The notes under the pieces are model-generated. The model did not search any database, was not told the DNA's origin, and saw only the letters and a list, made by a program, of their open reading frames with translations. Shown one piece after another: positions 9,111-16,773 of a stretch of 40,867 bases of DNA (its first letter is position 1; each line of letters opens with the position of its first letter). Origin of the DNA: an uncultured Parabacteroides sp. (GTDB lineage Bacteria; Bacteroidota; Bacteroidia; Bacteroidales; Tannerellaceae); assembly GCA_900547435.1 (NCBI GenBank), contig URGO01000004.1, forward strand, positions 1 to 40,867, written 5' to 3'. A program made the position numbers and the translations under genes.

Positions 9111-11433
9111 ATTCAACACTAATCTCATCTACAAAGATGTAGGCCGGATTACCTGCTCCTCCATGCCAAGAGGGCAATTTCCCGTTTCGGATAATAACTT
9201 CCACATAACGGGCCTTTTGCGTATCGAAAGTAATCTCTTGCGGATAAATACCATCGGCATCCTTTTGTTGGAGAGATGGAACCGACTTAGAAGCTACTTC
9301 GCGGAAGGTCTGTCCATCATCCGACACCTTAACGGTGATACCCGTAATGCCCATAATCCAATCGCCCTTCATAACATTCGTATCGAAAGAAACCTTGCTG
9401 AACTCCGTTGGCTCTTTCAGGTCGATAATCGCATCGACATCTTTCCCCTGGAACCCCAGCCAACGTCCGGTTTTATAATTCGCATTTCCCTTCAAGCCAT
9501 CGGCCAGCACCGGAGCGCCATTGAATATATATCCCTGGCTGGGTTGCTCCTTGAGTGTAATAGGCTTCATGGTCGCCTTATTGAAAGAAACCGTTTCCGA
9601 GAACATCCGGCTCTTGCTTCCGTCCGGACGAATAATCACCGCTTTGATATCAGCATTCTCCTTAATCTCCAACGGAGCCGTATATTTATTGGAAGCCGAA
9701 GTCGGTTCCGTGCCATCCGTGGTATAATAGACCTCCCCGTCTCCCAGCTTCGTGATAGAAACGGTCAGGCACCCCTTTTCCGGATTCGGTTCCAAAGAAA
9801 CATTCGGGTCATAGATGTGTTTCGCATAATTATAGCCCAATTTATCATAAAGCTTCGTCATACGCATCAGGCGAGGAAGGAAACTTGCATAATCTTTCTG
9901 AGACGGGTCGCACCATTGCACCTCGGTCAACGCATCCATTCGGGGAAGCACCATATATTGCACCTGTCTGAAGTTCGGAATATACTCCGTCCACAAGTTA
10001 GCTTGCGCCCCGATTACATACTTATGCCCCTCTTCCGGTATTCCATCGGTCGGCTCGAAAGAATAGACTTTTTCCAACGGGATATATCCGCCGATAGCGT
10101 CCGGTTCGTTCTCCGTATCGGTGGTCTGATAATAATCAAAATAGACATACGTGTTAGGAGTCATGATGACATCATGGTGCTGGCGGGCCGCTTCGATGCC
10201 GCTTGCCGTTCCAAGCCAGCTCATCACGGTCGCATTATCCGGAAGTCCGCCTTCGAGAATCTCGCTCCATCCGATTATCTTGCGTCCTTTGCTTTCCACA
10301 AACTTAGCCATCCGCTTGATGACATAGCTTTGCAGGTATTGCTCGGCAGTATGGTGGCTATCCCCTTTGATACCTTCGGCTTTGATGCGCGCCTGGCACT
10401 TCGGGCATTTTTCCCAACGTACCTTCGGACATTCGTCTCCGCCCACATGGATATATTCAGACGGGAAAAGCTCGATAACCTCCGCCAATACATCCTCCAA
10501 AAACTCCATCGCCTTGTCATTACCGGCACAAATCACATCGTCCGAGATTCCCCATTGCCTCCAGACCTCATACGGACCTCCGGTACACCCCAATTCCGGA
10601 TAAGAGGCCAAAGCCGCCTGCTGATGTCCGGGCAGGTCTATTTCCGGAACAATCGTGATATGTCTCTTGGCGGCATAAGCTATCACATCCCGTATTTCAT
10701 CTTGCGTATAAAAGCCTCCATAGGGCTTTCCGTCATATTTCCCGCTATTATGCCCGATTACGGTTTCGCTTCTTTGCGAACCCACCTCTGTCAGTTTCGG
10801 GTATTTCTTGATTTCGATACGCCACCCCTGGTCATCGCTCAGGTGCCAGTGGAACCGGTTTATGTTATGCAATGCCAGCATATCGAGATAAATCTTGATG
10901 GAATCGACCGGAAAGAAATGCCGGCCCACGTCAAGCATCATGCCTCGGTAAGCGAAACGCGGATAATCGTTGACGGTTACCGCCGGAAGCATCACCCGGC
11001 TTCCCTCCGCATCGGCCGGAATCGACTTGCGGAGCGTCTGAATGCCGTAAAAGACACCGGCTTCGGAAGCTCCTGCAATCTCTATACCTTTACTATTTAC
11101 ATGCAACCGATATCCTTCGGCATGAGCTATGCCTTTATCCAATTTCAACGAAATACCGTCCGTTCCTTCACCCGCCTGGGTTTTCAGGGCGAATCCCGTC
11201 AACGCCTCCACGTACGAAGCCAGGAACTCGGCGTTTTGTTCCATTTGGGCATTCCCTTCCGGGTAATAAATCTTTACGGAAGAGGTCAGGGCAAAGGGCT
11301 GTCCCTCTTCCGGCGTTATCTCTTTGGGCAACGGGATCACGTTGTAATCTCCTTGTGTCACGACACCGCCCGAGCAGGCCGTCATACCTGCACATACGGT
11401 AAGAATCAGTGTGAACTTGCTGAATTTGTTCAT
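9109..11433 (-). CDS. Beta-N-acetylhexosaminidase lipoprotein, GH20
   Basis: A 774-residue lipoprotein with lipobox MTAC (Cys20). It removes terminal beta-linked GlcNAc or GalNAc. Domain order: GH20b-like alpha/beta domain (about 30-155), GH20 barrel (about 158-510) with HWHLSDDQGWR and the catalytic pair D333-E334 in HVGGDE, a chitobiase C-terminal domain (about 545-615, YYTTDGTEP), and a discoidin/F5-8 type C module (about 640-774, with VKVSDDGQTFREV). The enzyme uses the substrate's N-acetyl group for catalysis. Surface or periplasmic attachment is expected. The sulfatase gene lies 130 bases downstream on the same strand, consistent with a small host-glycan degradation unit. The long open frame on the opposite strand is a codon-bias shadow. 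Confidence 0.94.
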   Translation of the reverse strand: MNKFSKFTLILTVCAGMTACSGGVVTQGDYNVIPLPKEITPEEGQPFALTSSVKIYYPEGNAQMEQNAEFLASYVEALTGFALKTQAGEGTDGISLKLDKGIAHAEGYRLHVNSKGIEIAGASEAGVFYGIQTLRKSIPADAEGSRVMLPAVTVNDYPRFAYRGMMLDVGRHFFPVDSIKIYLDMLALHNINRFHWHLSDDQGWRIEIKKYPKLTEVGSQRSETVIGHNSGKYDGKPYGGFYTQDEIRDVIAYAAKRHITIVPEIDLPGHQQAALASYPELGCTGGPYEVWRQWGISDDVICAGNDKAMEFLEDVLAEVIELFPSEYIHVGGDECPKVRWEKCPKCQARIKAEGIKGDSHHTAEQYLQSYVIKRMAKFVESKGRKIIGWSEILEGGLPDNATVMSWLGTASGIEAARQHHDVIMTPNTYVYFDYYQTTDTENEPDAIGGYIPLEKVYSFEPTDGIPEEGHKYVIGAQANLWTEYIPNFRQVQYMVLPRMDALTEVQWCDPSQKDYASFLPRLMRMTKLYDKLGYNYAKHIYDPNVSLEPNPEKGCLTVSITKLGDGEVYYTTDGTEPTSASNKYTAPLEIKENADIKAVIIRPDGSKSRMFSETVSFNKATMKPITLKEQPSQGYIFNGAPVLADGLKGNANYKTGRWLGFQGKDVDAIIDLKEPTEFSKVSFDTNVMKGDWIMGITGITVKVSDDGQTFREVASKSVPSLQQKDADGIYPQEITFDTQKARYVEVIIRNGKLPSWHGGAGNPAYIFVDEISVE

Positions 11434-11476
11434 GCGCTTAATAGATTTAGTTTAAATGATATTATAATTTAACTCT

Positions 11477-11484
11477 CAAAGATA
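11477..11484 (-). promoter_or_regulatory. Candidate -7 box for the GH20 gene
   Basis: On the minus strand this reads TATCTTTG, a perfect TAnnTTTG box, 43 bases upstream of the GH20 start codon. The upstream element is weak (GTTG at 11506-11503, 18-base spacing). Confidence 0.5.
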
Positions 11485-11569
11485 ACCATTAATTTGAATT
11501 ATCAACTCTATTTACGGCTATTTAACTTGAAAAACCGCAATTTCCCCGGAATAATCTTTCCGAAATCAT

Positions 11570-11577
11570 TACCTTTG
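11570..11577 (+). promoter_or_regulatory. -7 box of the queuosine-precursor transporter promoter
   Basis: TACCTTTG matches TAnnTTTG. No clear TTTG is found about 20 bases upstream. The transcript would start close to 11580, so the mRNA would begin essentially with the riboswitch-like element at 11584-11614. Confidence 0.55.
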
Positions 11578-11583
11578 CACCCC

Positions 11584-11614
11584 CGAGTGCTTGAATAACC
11601 TCGTTAAAAACAAG
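11584..11614 (+). promoter_or_regulatory. Candidate preQ1-I riboswitch aptamer
   Basis: The leader can form an H-type pseudoknot: CGAG (11584-11587) pairs with CTCG (11600-11603), and CTTG (11590-11593) inside that loop pairs with CAAG (11611-11614) after an A-rich stretch (11606-11610). The TAACC before the 3' strand and the A-rich third loop resemble known preQ1-I aptamers such as the Thermoanaerobacter one. It lies 7 bases before the ATG of a YhhQ-type transporter, the expected target of such a switch. Its position suggests control of translation start. The call is by eye; a covariance-model search has not been done. Confidence 0.6.
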
Positions 11615-11621
11615 AATATTT

Positions 11622-12305
11622 ATGCAGAAGACTACCGTTAGCATTCCATTCATGCTTTTGGGCATCTTGTTCAATGTATGCCTGATTGCGGCCAATTTGT
11701 TGGAAACCAAAGTCATCCAGATAGCAGGCATTACGGCTACCGCCGGGCTGATTGTGTTTCCTGTGTCTTATATCATCAACGATTGCATCGCCGAAGTGTG
11801 GGGATTCAAGAAGACACGCCTGATTATCTGGAGCGGATTCGCCTCGAATTTCCTGGTCATTGCCTTCGCGCAACTGGCCACTTCCCTCCCCGCCGCACCC
11901 TATTGGGAAGGCGAAGAGGCCTTTAACTTCGTGTTCGGCCTGGCTCCGCGTATAGCCGTGGCAAGTCTGCTGGCTTTCCTGATTGGCTCCTTCCTGAACG
12001 CCTATGTGATGAGCAAAATGAAACTGGCTTCCCACGGACGCCATTTCTCCTTGCGGGCGGTACTCTCCACACTGGCCGGCGAAAGCGCCGATTCCCTGAT
12101 ATTTTTCCCGATAGCTTTCGGAGGATTGATACCTTTATCCGAACTATTCGTCATGATTCTCACGCAAGCCGTCCTGAAATCGGCCTACGAGGTGATTATC
12201 CTTCCGCTTACTGTCCGGGTAGTGCGCTATATCAAGCGTATTGAAGGAAGCGATGTTTATGATAAAGGGATATCCTATAATATCCTAAAGATAAAGGATG
12301 TTTAA
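11622..12305 (+). CDS. yhhQ: Queuosine precursor transporter, YhhQ family
   Basis: A 227-residue inner-membrane protein of the YhhQ (DUF165, VUT) family, which imports preQ0/preQ1 or related 7-deazaguanine precursors for tRNA queuosine. Six hydrophobic segments are visible, with the conserved VFPVSYIINDCIAEVWGFKK after the second helix and STLAGESADSLIFFPIAF near the fifth. Both acidic motifs (NDxxxEVxG and GExxDS) are present. Length is normal. The start at 11622 is supported by the promoter and the riboswitch-like leader just upstream. The gene seems to be transcribed alone, with a 22-bp repeat array 22 bases after its stop and a new promoter before the next gene. Confidence 0.92.
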   Translation: MQKTTVSIPFMLLGILFNVCLIAANLLETKVIQIAGITATAGLIVFPVSYIINDCIAEVWGFKKTRLIIWSGFASNFLVIAFAQLATSLPAAPYWEGEEAFNFVFGLAPRIAVASLLAFLIGSFLNAYVMSKMKLASHGRHFSLRAVLSTLAGESADSLIFFPIAFGGLIPLSELFVMILTQAVLKSAYEVIILPLTVRVVRYIKRIEGSDVYDKGISYNILKIKDV

Positions 12306-12327
12306 ATGAAAACGCCCTACATTTTAT

Positions 12328-12415
12328 GTTTTTCACATATAGGATATGAGTTTTTCACTATACTGAAAAGCACTTTTCATATAGCCGAAAAGCATTTATC
12401 ACGTATATGAAAAGC
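12328..12415. repeat. 22-bp phased palindromic array A (four units)
   Basis: Four consecutive 22-bp units start at 12328, 12350, 12372 and 12394. Left half-sites resemble GTTTTTCA (TTTTC at 12330, 12352, 12374) and right half-sites resemble TGAAAAGC (GAAAA at 12365, 12387, 12409), all in exact 22-base register. Units 2 to 4 can fold as an imperfect hairpin. The array begins 22 bases after the yhhQ stop and ends about 70 bases before the tldD promoter. It shares sequence with the array at 39257-39344. Confidence 0.85.
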
Positions 12416-12487
12416 ACAAAATCGCCTAAGGATTTCCCAATACGCATAAATGCAAAAACTTAAACATACAAAATGTTAAGGAAAACT

Positions 12488-12519
12488 TTTGTTTTACACG
12501 AAAAATATGCCTTACTTTG
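12488..12519 (+). promoter_or_regulatory. Promoter for tldD
   Basis: TTTG at 12488-12491, 20 bases, then TTACTTTG at 12512-12519 (one mismatch to TAnnTTTG). The predicted transcript start near 12526 lies downstream of an earlier in-frame ATG at 12473 and just before the ATG at 12539, which therefore is the better start. Confidence 0.6.
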
Positions 12520-12538
12520 TAATACAAATAACAAAAAT

Positions 12539-14071
12539 ATGAATATTAACCGTAGAGATTTTATTAAATCAGGAGGAATGCTTGTGTTAGGAACTTTGGT
12601 AGCTCCGTCTTTTTTAGAGAGTTGCACTTCTCCGGAAGCAGCAAAGGCCGCAGGAGTGGCTTTTGGGAAAAATCATTTCAAGGTGAGTGATGGCGATTTG
12701 AAAAAGGTGTTGGAGGCGGCATTGGAAGAAGGGGGTGATTATGCGGACCTGTTCTTCGAACATACGCTGAATAACGGCATACAGTTAGAGGATGGCGCGG
12801 TCAATACGGCCAAATCCAATATCGACTTTGGTATGGGCGTGCGGGTCTTGTCGGGCGACCAGACCGGTTACGCTTATGTAGAAAATATTACATTGGATGA
12901 AATGCTGCGTGCCGCTAAGACGGCTGCCCGGATAGCCAGCAGCAATACTTCGAAAAAGGTGGCCGACCTGACGGAAGTAAAGCCCAGCGGGAAGTATTAT
13001 GAGGTAAAAGCCCAATGGGAAACCTTTACCGTTAAGGATAAAATGCCTTACCTGCAAAAACTGAACGACCGGATTTTCGCGCTGGATAAGCGCGTACATA
13101 AGGTGCGTGCCGTATTGTCGGATTCCACTTCGCATATTTTCTTCTGCAATAGCGAAGGACAGATGTATTATGATTACCGCCCGATGTGCTCGATGGGAGC
13201 TATCTGCATCATGGAAGAGAACGGACGGGTGGAAAATTCCTATGTGTCACGCTCCTACCGCATGGGTGCGGAGTTCCTGACGGACGACCTGGTGGAGCTA
13301 CTGGCCAAAGAGGCTATCGAAAAGACCTCTATCCTGTTCCATGCCATCAAGCCTAAAGGCGGAGAACTTCCGGTGGTGATGGGCGCAGGCGGTTCGGGAA
13401 TCCTCCTGCACGAAGCTATAGGCCATGCTTTCGAAGCTGATTTCAACCGCAAGAAGACCTCTATCTTCTCGGATCTGCTCAACAAGAAGGTGTGCGATGA
13501 ACATATCAACGTAGTGGACGATGGGACTATAACCTTCAATCGCGGGTCGGTCAACATCGATGACGAAGGTATCGAAGGACAAAAGACTTACATCGTGCGC
13601 GAAGGAATCCTGACCAGCTATCTGCATGACCGCATCAGCGCAAAGCATTATGGAATAACCTCGACCGGAAACGGACGACGCGAGAATTTCCGCCAGGTGC
13701 CTATCCCGCGTATGCGTGCTACTTATATGGAAGCCGGAAACGTAACGGAAGAGGATATCATTTCGACCGTAAAGAAGGGTATCTATGCAGGTGCCTTCAC
13801 CAACGGACAGGTGCAAATCGGTGCCGGAGACTTTACCTTCTTTGTATCTCACGGATACCTGATTGAGAACGGAAAACTGACCGACCCGATCAAGGATGTC
13901 AACATCATCGGAAACGGACCGAAGGCGTTGGCTGATATTACTATGGTAGGAAATAACTATCAGATGGACAACGGAACCTGGACTTGCGGTAAAGATGGAC
14001 AATCCTGTCCGGTGACGTGCGGTATGCCATCGGCCTTGGTCAGCAAACTGACCGTAGGAGGGGAAAGCTGA
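12539..14071 (+). CDS. tldD: TldD-type metalloprotease with twin-arginine signal
   Basis: A 510-residue protein of the PmbA/TldD (modulator of DNA gyrase) family. The zinc-binding HExxxH motif is present as HEAIGH (291-296) in LLHEAIGHAFEAD, marking it as the catalytic TldD-type subunit. TldD works with TldE, encoded next door, to trim peptides and unfolded polypeptides. The N-terminus reads MNINRRDFIKSGGMLVLG, a twin-arginine signal followed by a hydrophobic stretch and a possible lipidation Cys29 (FLESC). Classical TldD is cytosolic, so this export signal is unusual. The ATG at 12539 is chosen over 12473 because the promoter lies between them and the Tat motif starts there. The partner gene begins 90 bases downstream. 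Confidence 0.88.
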   Translation: MNINRRDFIKSGGMLVLGTLVAPSFLESCTSPEAAKAAGVAFGKNHFKVSDGDLKKVLEAALEEGGDYADLFFEHTLNNGIQLEDGAVNTAKSNIDFGMGVRVLSGDQTGYAYVENITLDEMLRAAKTAARIASSNTSKKVADLTEVKPSGKYYEVKAQWETFTVKDKMPYLQKLNDRIFALDKRVHKVRAVLSDSTSHIFFCNSEGQMYYDYRPMCSMGAICIMEENGRVENSYVSRSYRMGAEFLTDDLVELLAKEAIEKTSILFHAIKPKGGELPVVMGAGGSGILLHEAIGHAFEADFNRKKTSIFSDLLNKKVCDEHINVVDDGTITFNRGSVNIDDEGIEGQKTYIVREGILTSYLHDRISAKHYGITSTGNGRRENFRQVPIPRMRATYMEAGNVTEEDIISTVKKGIYAGAFTNGQVQIGAGDFTFFVSHGYLIENGKLTDPIKDVNIIGNGPKALADITMVGNNYQMDNGTWTCGKDGQSCPVTCGMPSALVSKLTVGGES

Positions 14072-14161
14072 ATTTAGGGAACAAGGCTAAAGATGCAAGG
14101 CATCAGATCAGGTATAAGACTTGCCTACTAAAGCTTTGTCAACTTAAAAACCAAAAAGAAT

Positions 14162-15481
14162 ATGATTACAAACGAAAATAAAAAATTGGCACAATGGGCT
14201 ATGGAGTATGCCCTGAAAAACGGATGCCAGGCCTCGAAAGTCAGCCTGTATAGCGGGTCGAGCTGCTCGTTCGAAGTACGCGACATGAAGATAGACCGCC
14301 TGCATCAAGCATCCGAAAACTCCTTGGTGGTACAACTATATGTGGACGGACGGTTCGGGTCATTCTCAACCAACCGATTAGACAAAAACGAACTGGAGAA
14401 GTTCATCAAAGACAATATCGACGCCACTCGTTATCTGGCGGAGGACAAGGCTCGTACTCTTCCGGACGAGAGCCGTTATTACAAAGGAGGCCAGCCGGAC
14501 CTGCAATTGATTGATCCGGATTTTGATTCCATCCAGCCGGACGACAAGAAGGATCTGGCGTTGAAGACCTGCGATGAAATCATGGGCAAAGACGAACGCA
14601 TCATCTCGGCATCAGCTTCGTATGGTGATGAGAAGGATTTCAAATACATGATTGCCAGCAACGGATTTGAGGGTGAGACCTCCGCTTCATCCTTCAGCCT
14701 GGTAGGTAGCGTCAGTATCAAGGGAGAGGGCGAAGCCCGTCCGGAATCTTATTGGTATGATTCTTCCCTGTATTATAACGACCTGGTGAAAACCGGTATC
14801 GGAACTAAAGCATTGGAACGTGTATTGCGTAAGTTGGGCGCGAAGAAGGCCAAGTCTGGCAGATACAACATGGTGGTCGACAATATGAACGCCTCCCGCC
14901 TGTTGTCTCCCGTCATGGATGCTATCGATGGCGCATCTATCCAGCAAAAGAACTCTTTCTTGATTGATAAACTCAACCAAAAGGTATTGGGCGAGAAACT
15001 TACCTTGAAGGACGAACCGCACCGAATCAAGACCGCCGGAGCACGTTACTTCGATTATGAAGGGGTAGCTACGCGCCCGATGACCATCTTCGACAAAGGC
15101 GAATTGAAAACCTACTTTATCGATACCTACCGGGCCAACAAGATGAACATCGCTCCTACGATTTCGTCTGCATCTGTCCTCACCATGGAGATGAGCGACA
15201 AAAACCTGGAGGCGTTGATTGCCGATATGAATAAAGGTATCCTCATAACCGGATTCAACGGAGGTAATTGCAATAGCACCTCGGGCGATTTCTCATACGG
15301 TGTGGAGGGATTCCTAATCGAGAACGGAAAGCTGACGCAACCGATATCCGAAATGAATGTTACCGGCAATATGATTAAACTTTGGAACCAACTGGTGGAG
15401 GTGGGAAATGACCCGCGTCTCTCATCCAGCTGGAAAATCCCCAGCCTCTGTTTCGAAGGAATTGATTTTAGCGGATTATAA
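14162..15481 (+). CDS. TldE/PmbA-type partner subunit (non-catalytic)
   Basis: A 439-residue PmbA/TldD-family protein lacking HExxxH, thus the TldE-type partner of the preceding metalloprotease. Family features include VYLYVDGRFGSFSTN-like residues near 60-75, a middle region with RYNMVVDNMNASRLLSPVMD (at about residue 235-255), and the C-terminal ISEMNVTGNM element. It has no signal peptide, unlike its TldD neighbour, which carries a twin-arginine signal. No promoter consensus was found in the 90-base spacer after tldD, so the two are probably one operon. In E. coli, TldD/E heterodimers act on peptides such as microcin precursors and CcdA; the substrate here is unknown. Confidence 0.85.
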   Translation: MITNENKKLAQWAMEYALKNGCQASKVSLYSGSSCSFEVRDMKIDRLHQASENSLVVQLYVDGRFGSFSTNRLDKNELEKFIKDNIDATRYLAEDKARTLPDESRYYKGGQPDLQLIDPDFDSIQPDDKKDLALKTCDEIMGKDERIISASASYGDEKDFKYMIASNGFEGETSASSFSLVGSVSIKGEGEARPESYWYDSSLYYNDLVKTGIGTKALERVLRKLGAKKAKSGRYNMVVDNMNASRLLSPVMDAIDGASIQQKNSFLIDKLNQKVLGEKLTLKDEPHRIKTAGARYFDYEGVATRPMTIFDKGELKTYFIDTYRANKMNIAPTISSASVLTMEMSDKNLEALIADMNKGILITGFNGGNCNSTSGDFSYGVEGFLIENGKLTQPISEMNVTGNMIKLWNQLVEVGNDPRLSSSWKIPSLCFEGIDFSGL

Positions 15482-15491
15482 TTTATAGAGA

Positions 15492-15548
15492 ACGAGTTGA
15501 CAAGTTAACTGTATCCTTGTCAACTCGTCTTCTCGTTAACTTGTCAAC
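15492..15548. repeat. GTTGACAAG-family repeat with two mutually exclusive hairpins
   Basis: ACGAGTTGACAAG (15492-15504) pairs perfectly over 13 bases with CTTGTCAACTCGT (15516-15528). The overlapping GTTGACAAGTTAAC (15496-15509) pairs perfectly over 14 bases with GTTAACTTGTCAAC (15535-15548). Both stems use the same left strand, so only one can form at a time. The spacer lies between the tldE-type gene and the GNAT gene on the plus strand. Confidence 0.75.
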
Positions 15549-15556
15549 CCAAAAAC

Positions 15557-16126
15557 ATGTCGTTTTCACTCAGATTAGCCCGTTTGGAAGATGCGGAAGG
15601 TATCTTGGAAGTGTATGCTCCTTATATTCTCCATACACCTATCACTTTCGAATACGAAGTTCCTACGTTGGAGGAATTTACAGCTCGTATCCGTAGTATA
15701 GCCTCCGATTATCCCTACCTCGTATACGAATCGGAGGGGAAAATCGCAGGGTATGCCTATGCGCACCGCCATCAGGAACGCGCCGCCTACCAATGGAACG
15801 CTGAGATATCCATCTATCTTCGGGAAGAATATACGCATTTAGGACTGGGACGTACCCTATGTGCCACATTGATTGACCTTTTAAAGCTTCAAGGCATCCG
15901 GAATGTGTATAGCTGCGTGACGATACCTAACCCCAAGAGCGAACGATTGCATCATGCGATGGGGTTCCAACTGGAAGGAATCTTCCGGAATGCCGGATAT
16001 AAATGTGGCCGTTGGCACGATGTGGCATGGTTCGAAAAGAGTATCTCCGATTATCCGGACCACCCGGAACCGCTTCTTTCCTTCCATCGGATAAACCCCG
16101 AAAAAGTAAGGAAGATACTTAAATAA
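15557..16126 (+). CDS. GNAT-family N-acetyltransferase (phosphinothricin acetyltransferase-like)
   Basis: A 189-residue cytosolic acetyltransferase using acetyl-CoA. The N-terminal RLARLEDAEGILEVYAPYI and TPITFEYEVPT segments are typical of the phosphinothricin/methionine-sulfone acetyltransferase group, and the acetyl-CoA loop appears as EYTHLGLGRTLC (about 95-106), followed by NPKSERLHHAMGFQLEG and the WHDVAWFEK ending strand. Members acetylate amino-acid analogues such as methionine sulfone or sulfoximine; the natural substrate here is not known. The gene is on the same strand as a methionine sulfoxide reductase 44 bases downstream, which may hint at methionine-derivative metabolism, but that is only contextual. 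Confidence 0.87.
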   Translation: MSFSLRLARLEDAEGILEVYAPYILHTPITFEYEVPTLEEFTARIRSIASDYPYLVYESEGKIAGYAYAHRHQERAAYQWNAEISIYLREEYTHLGLGRTLCATLIDLLKLQGIRNVYSCVTIPNPKSERLHHAMGFQLEGIFRNAGYKCGRWHDVAWFEKSISDYPDHPEPLLSFHRINPEKVRKILK

Positions 16127-16170
16127 TGGTTCAAAAATCATGTTTGTTTGGCATTAAAAATTGAAGAAAT

Positions 16171-16647
16171 ATGGCTGAAGAGCTTCGTATTCATGCGATA
16201 GGCAAAGCTGAGCGATACAAAGAGTTATTGCCTCAAATGGAGGCTTTGATTGGAAATGAGAGGGATGAAGTGGCCAATATGGCGAATATGTCGGCTGCAC
16301 TTCGACAAGCTTTCGGTTTCTTTTGGGTCGGATTTTATCGGGTCAAAGAAACTGAGTTGGTATTAGGTCCGTTCCAAGGGCCGATAGCCTGTACACGAAT
16401 CCGTTACGGAAAAGGGGTATGCGGAACAGCCTGGAAAGAGCGGAAAACATTGATTGTACCGGATGTAGAGCTATTCCCCGGACATATAGCCTGCAATTCG
16501 GCCTCCAAATCGGAGATAGTAGTCCCTTTTGAAAAAGAGGGCGAAGTCATCGGAGTATTGGACATTGATAGCGACAAACCGGCCTTTTTTGATGAGATGG
16601 ATGCTTTTTACCTGCAACAAATGCTCCGTTTTTTGGTCAATTCGTAA
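16171..16647 (+). CDS. msrC: Free methionine-(R)-sulfoxide reductase (GAF domain)
   Basis: A 158-residue single GAF-domain protein of the fRMsr family, which reduces free L-methionine-R-sulfoxide in the cytosol with thioredoxin. The three family cysteines are present: C74 (GPIACTRI), C84 (GKGVCGTAW) and C108 (GHIACNSAS), with the last expected to be catalytic. The substrate-binding aromatic cluster FWVGFYRV (51-58) and the C-terminal LDIDSDKPAFFDEMD are conserved. Length is normal. It likely contributes to oxidative-stress repair, as does the rubredoxin elsewhere in the window. No TTTG-type promoter was seen in the 44-base gap to the preceding GNAT gene, so co-transcription is plausible. Confidence 0.92.
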   Translation: MAEELRIHAIGKAERYKELLPQMEALIGNERDEVANMANMSAALRQAFGFFWVGFYRVKETELVLGPFQGPIACTRIRYGKGVCGTAWKERKTLIVPDVELFPGHIACNSASKSEIVVPFEKEGEVIGVLDIDSDKPAFFDEMDAFYLQQMLRFLVNS

Positions 16648-16705
16648 TATTTTATAGCTCAAAAGACGGAACACACCCCCGATTAATGATTATTAATAAG
16701 CCGTG

Positions 16706-16738
16706 TTTCGGCTCTATGCTACAATAAAATTACTTTTG
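16706..16738 (+). promoter_or_regulatory. Promoter for the DUF5686 gene
   Basis: TTTC at 16706-16709, 21 bases, then TACTTTTG at 16731-16738. The -7 box is perfect and the upstream element has one mismatch. The start codon follows 35 bases later. Confidence 0.55.
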
Positions 16739-16773
16739 CATTTCAAAATTAATCCGCTAGGAAAATAGAGACT

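Noticed and set aside
9163..11472. A 769-codon open frame on the plus strand opposite the GH20 gene.
   Set aside because: It mirrors the GH20 gene codon by codon, has no recognisable domain, and its amino acid make-up (Arg/Ile/Leu rich) is that of a reverse-strand shadow. The GH20 protein has full domain and catalytic support.
12328..12415. The 22-bp arrays as small CRISPR arrays.
   Set aside because: Units are contiguous with no unique spacers, the half-sites are inverted within each unit, and no cas gene is present in the window.
12473..12538. A longer tldD start at the upstream ATG (12473).
   Set aside because: The promoter at 12488-12519 lies inside this extension, and the twin-arginine signal starts naturally at 12539.
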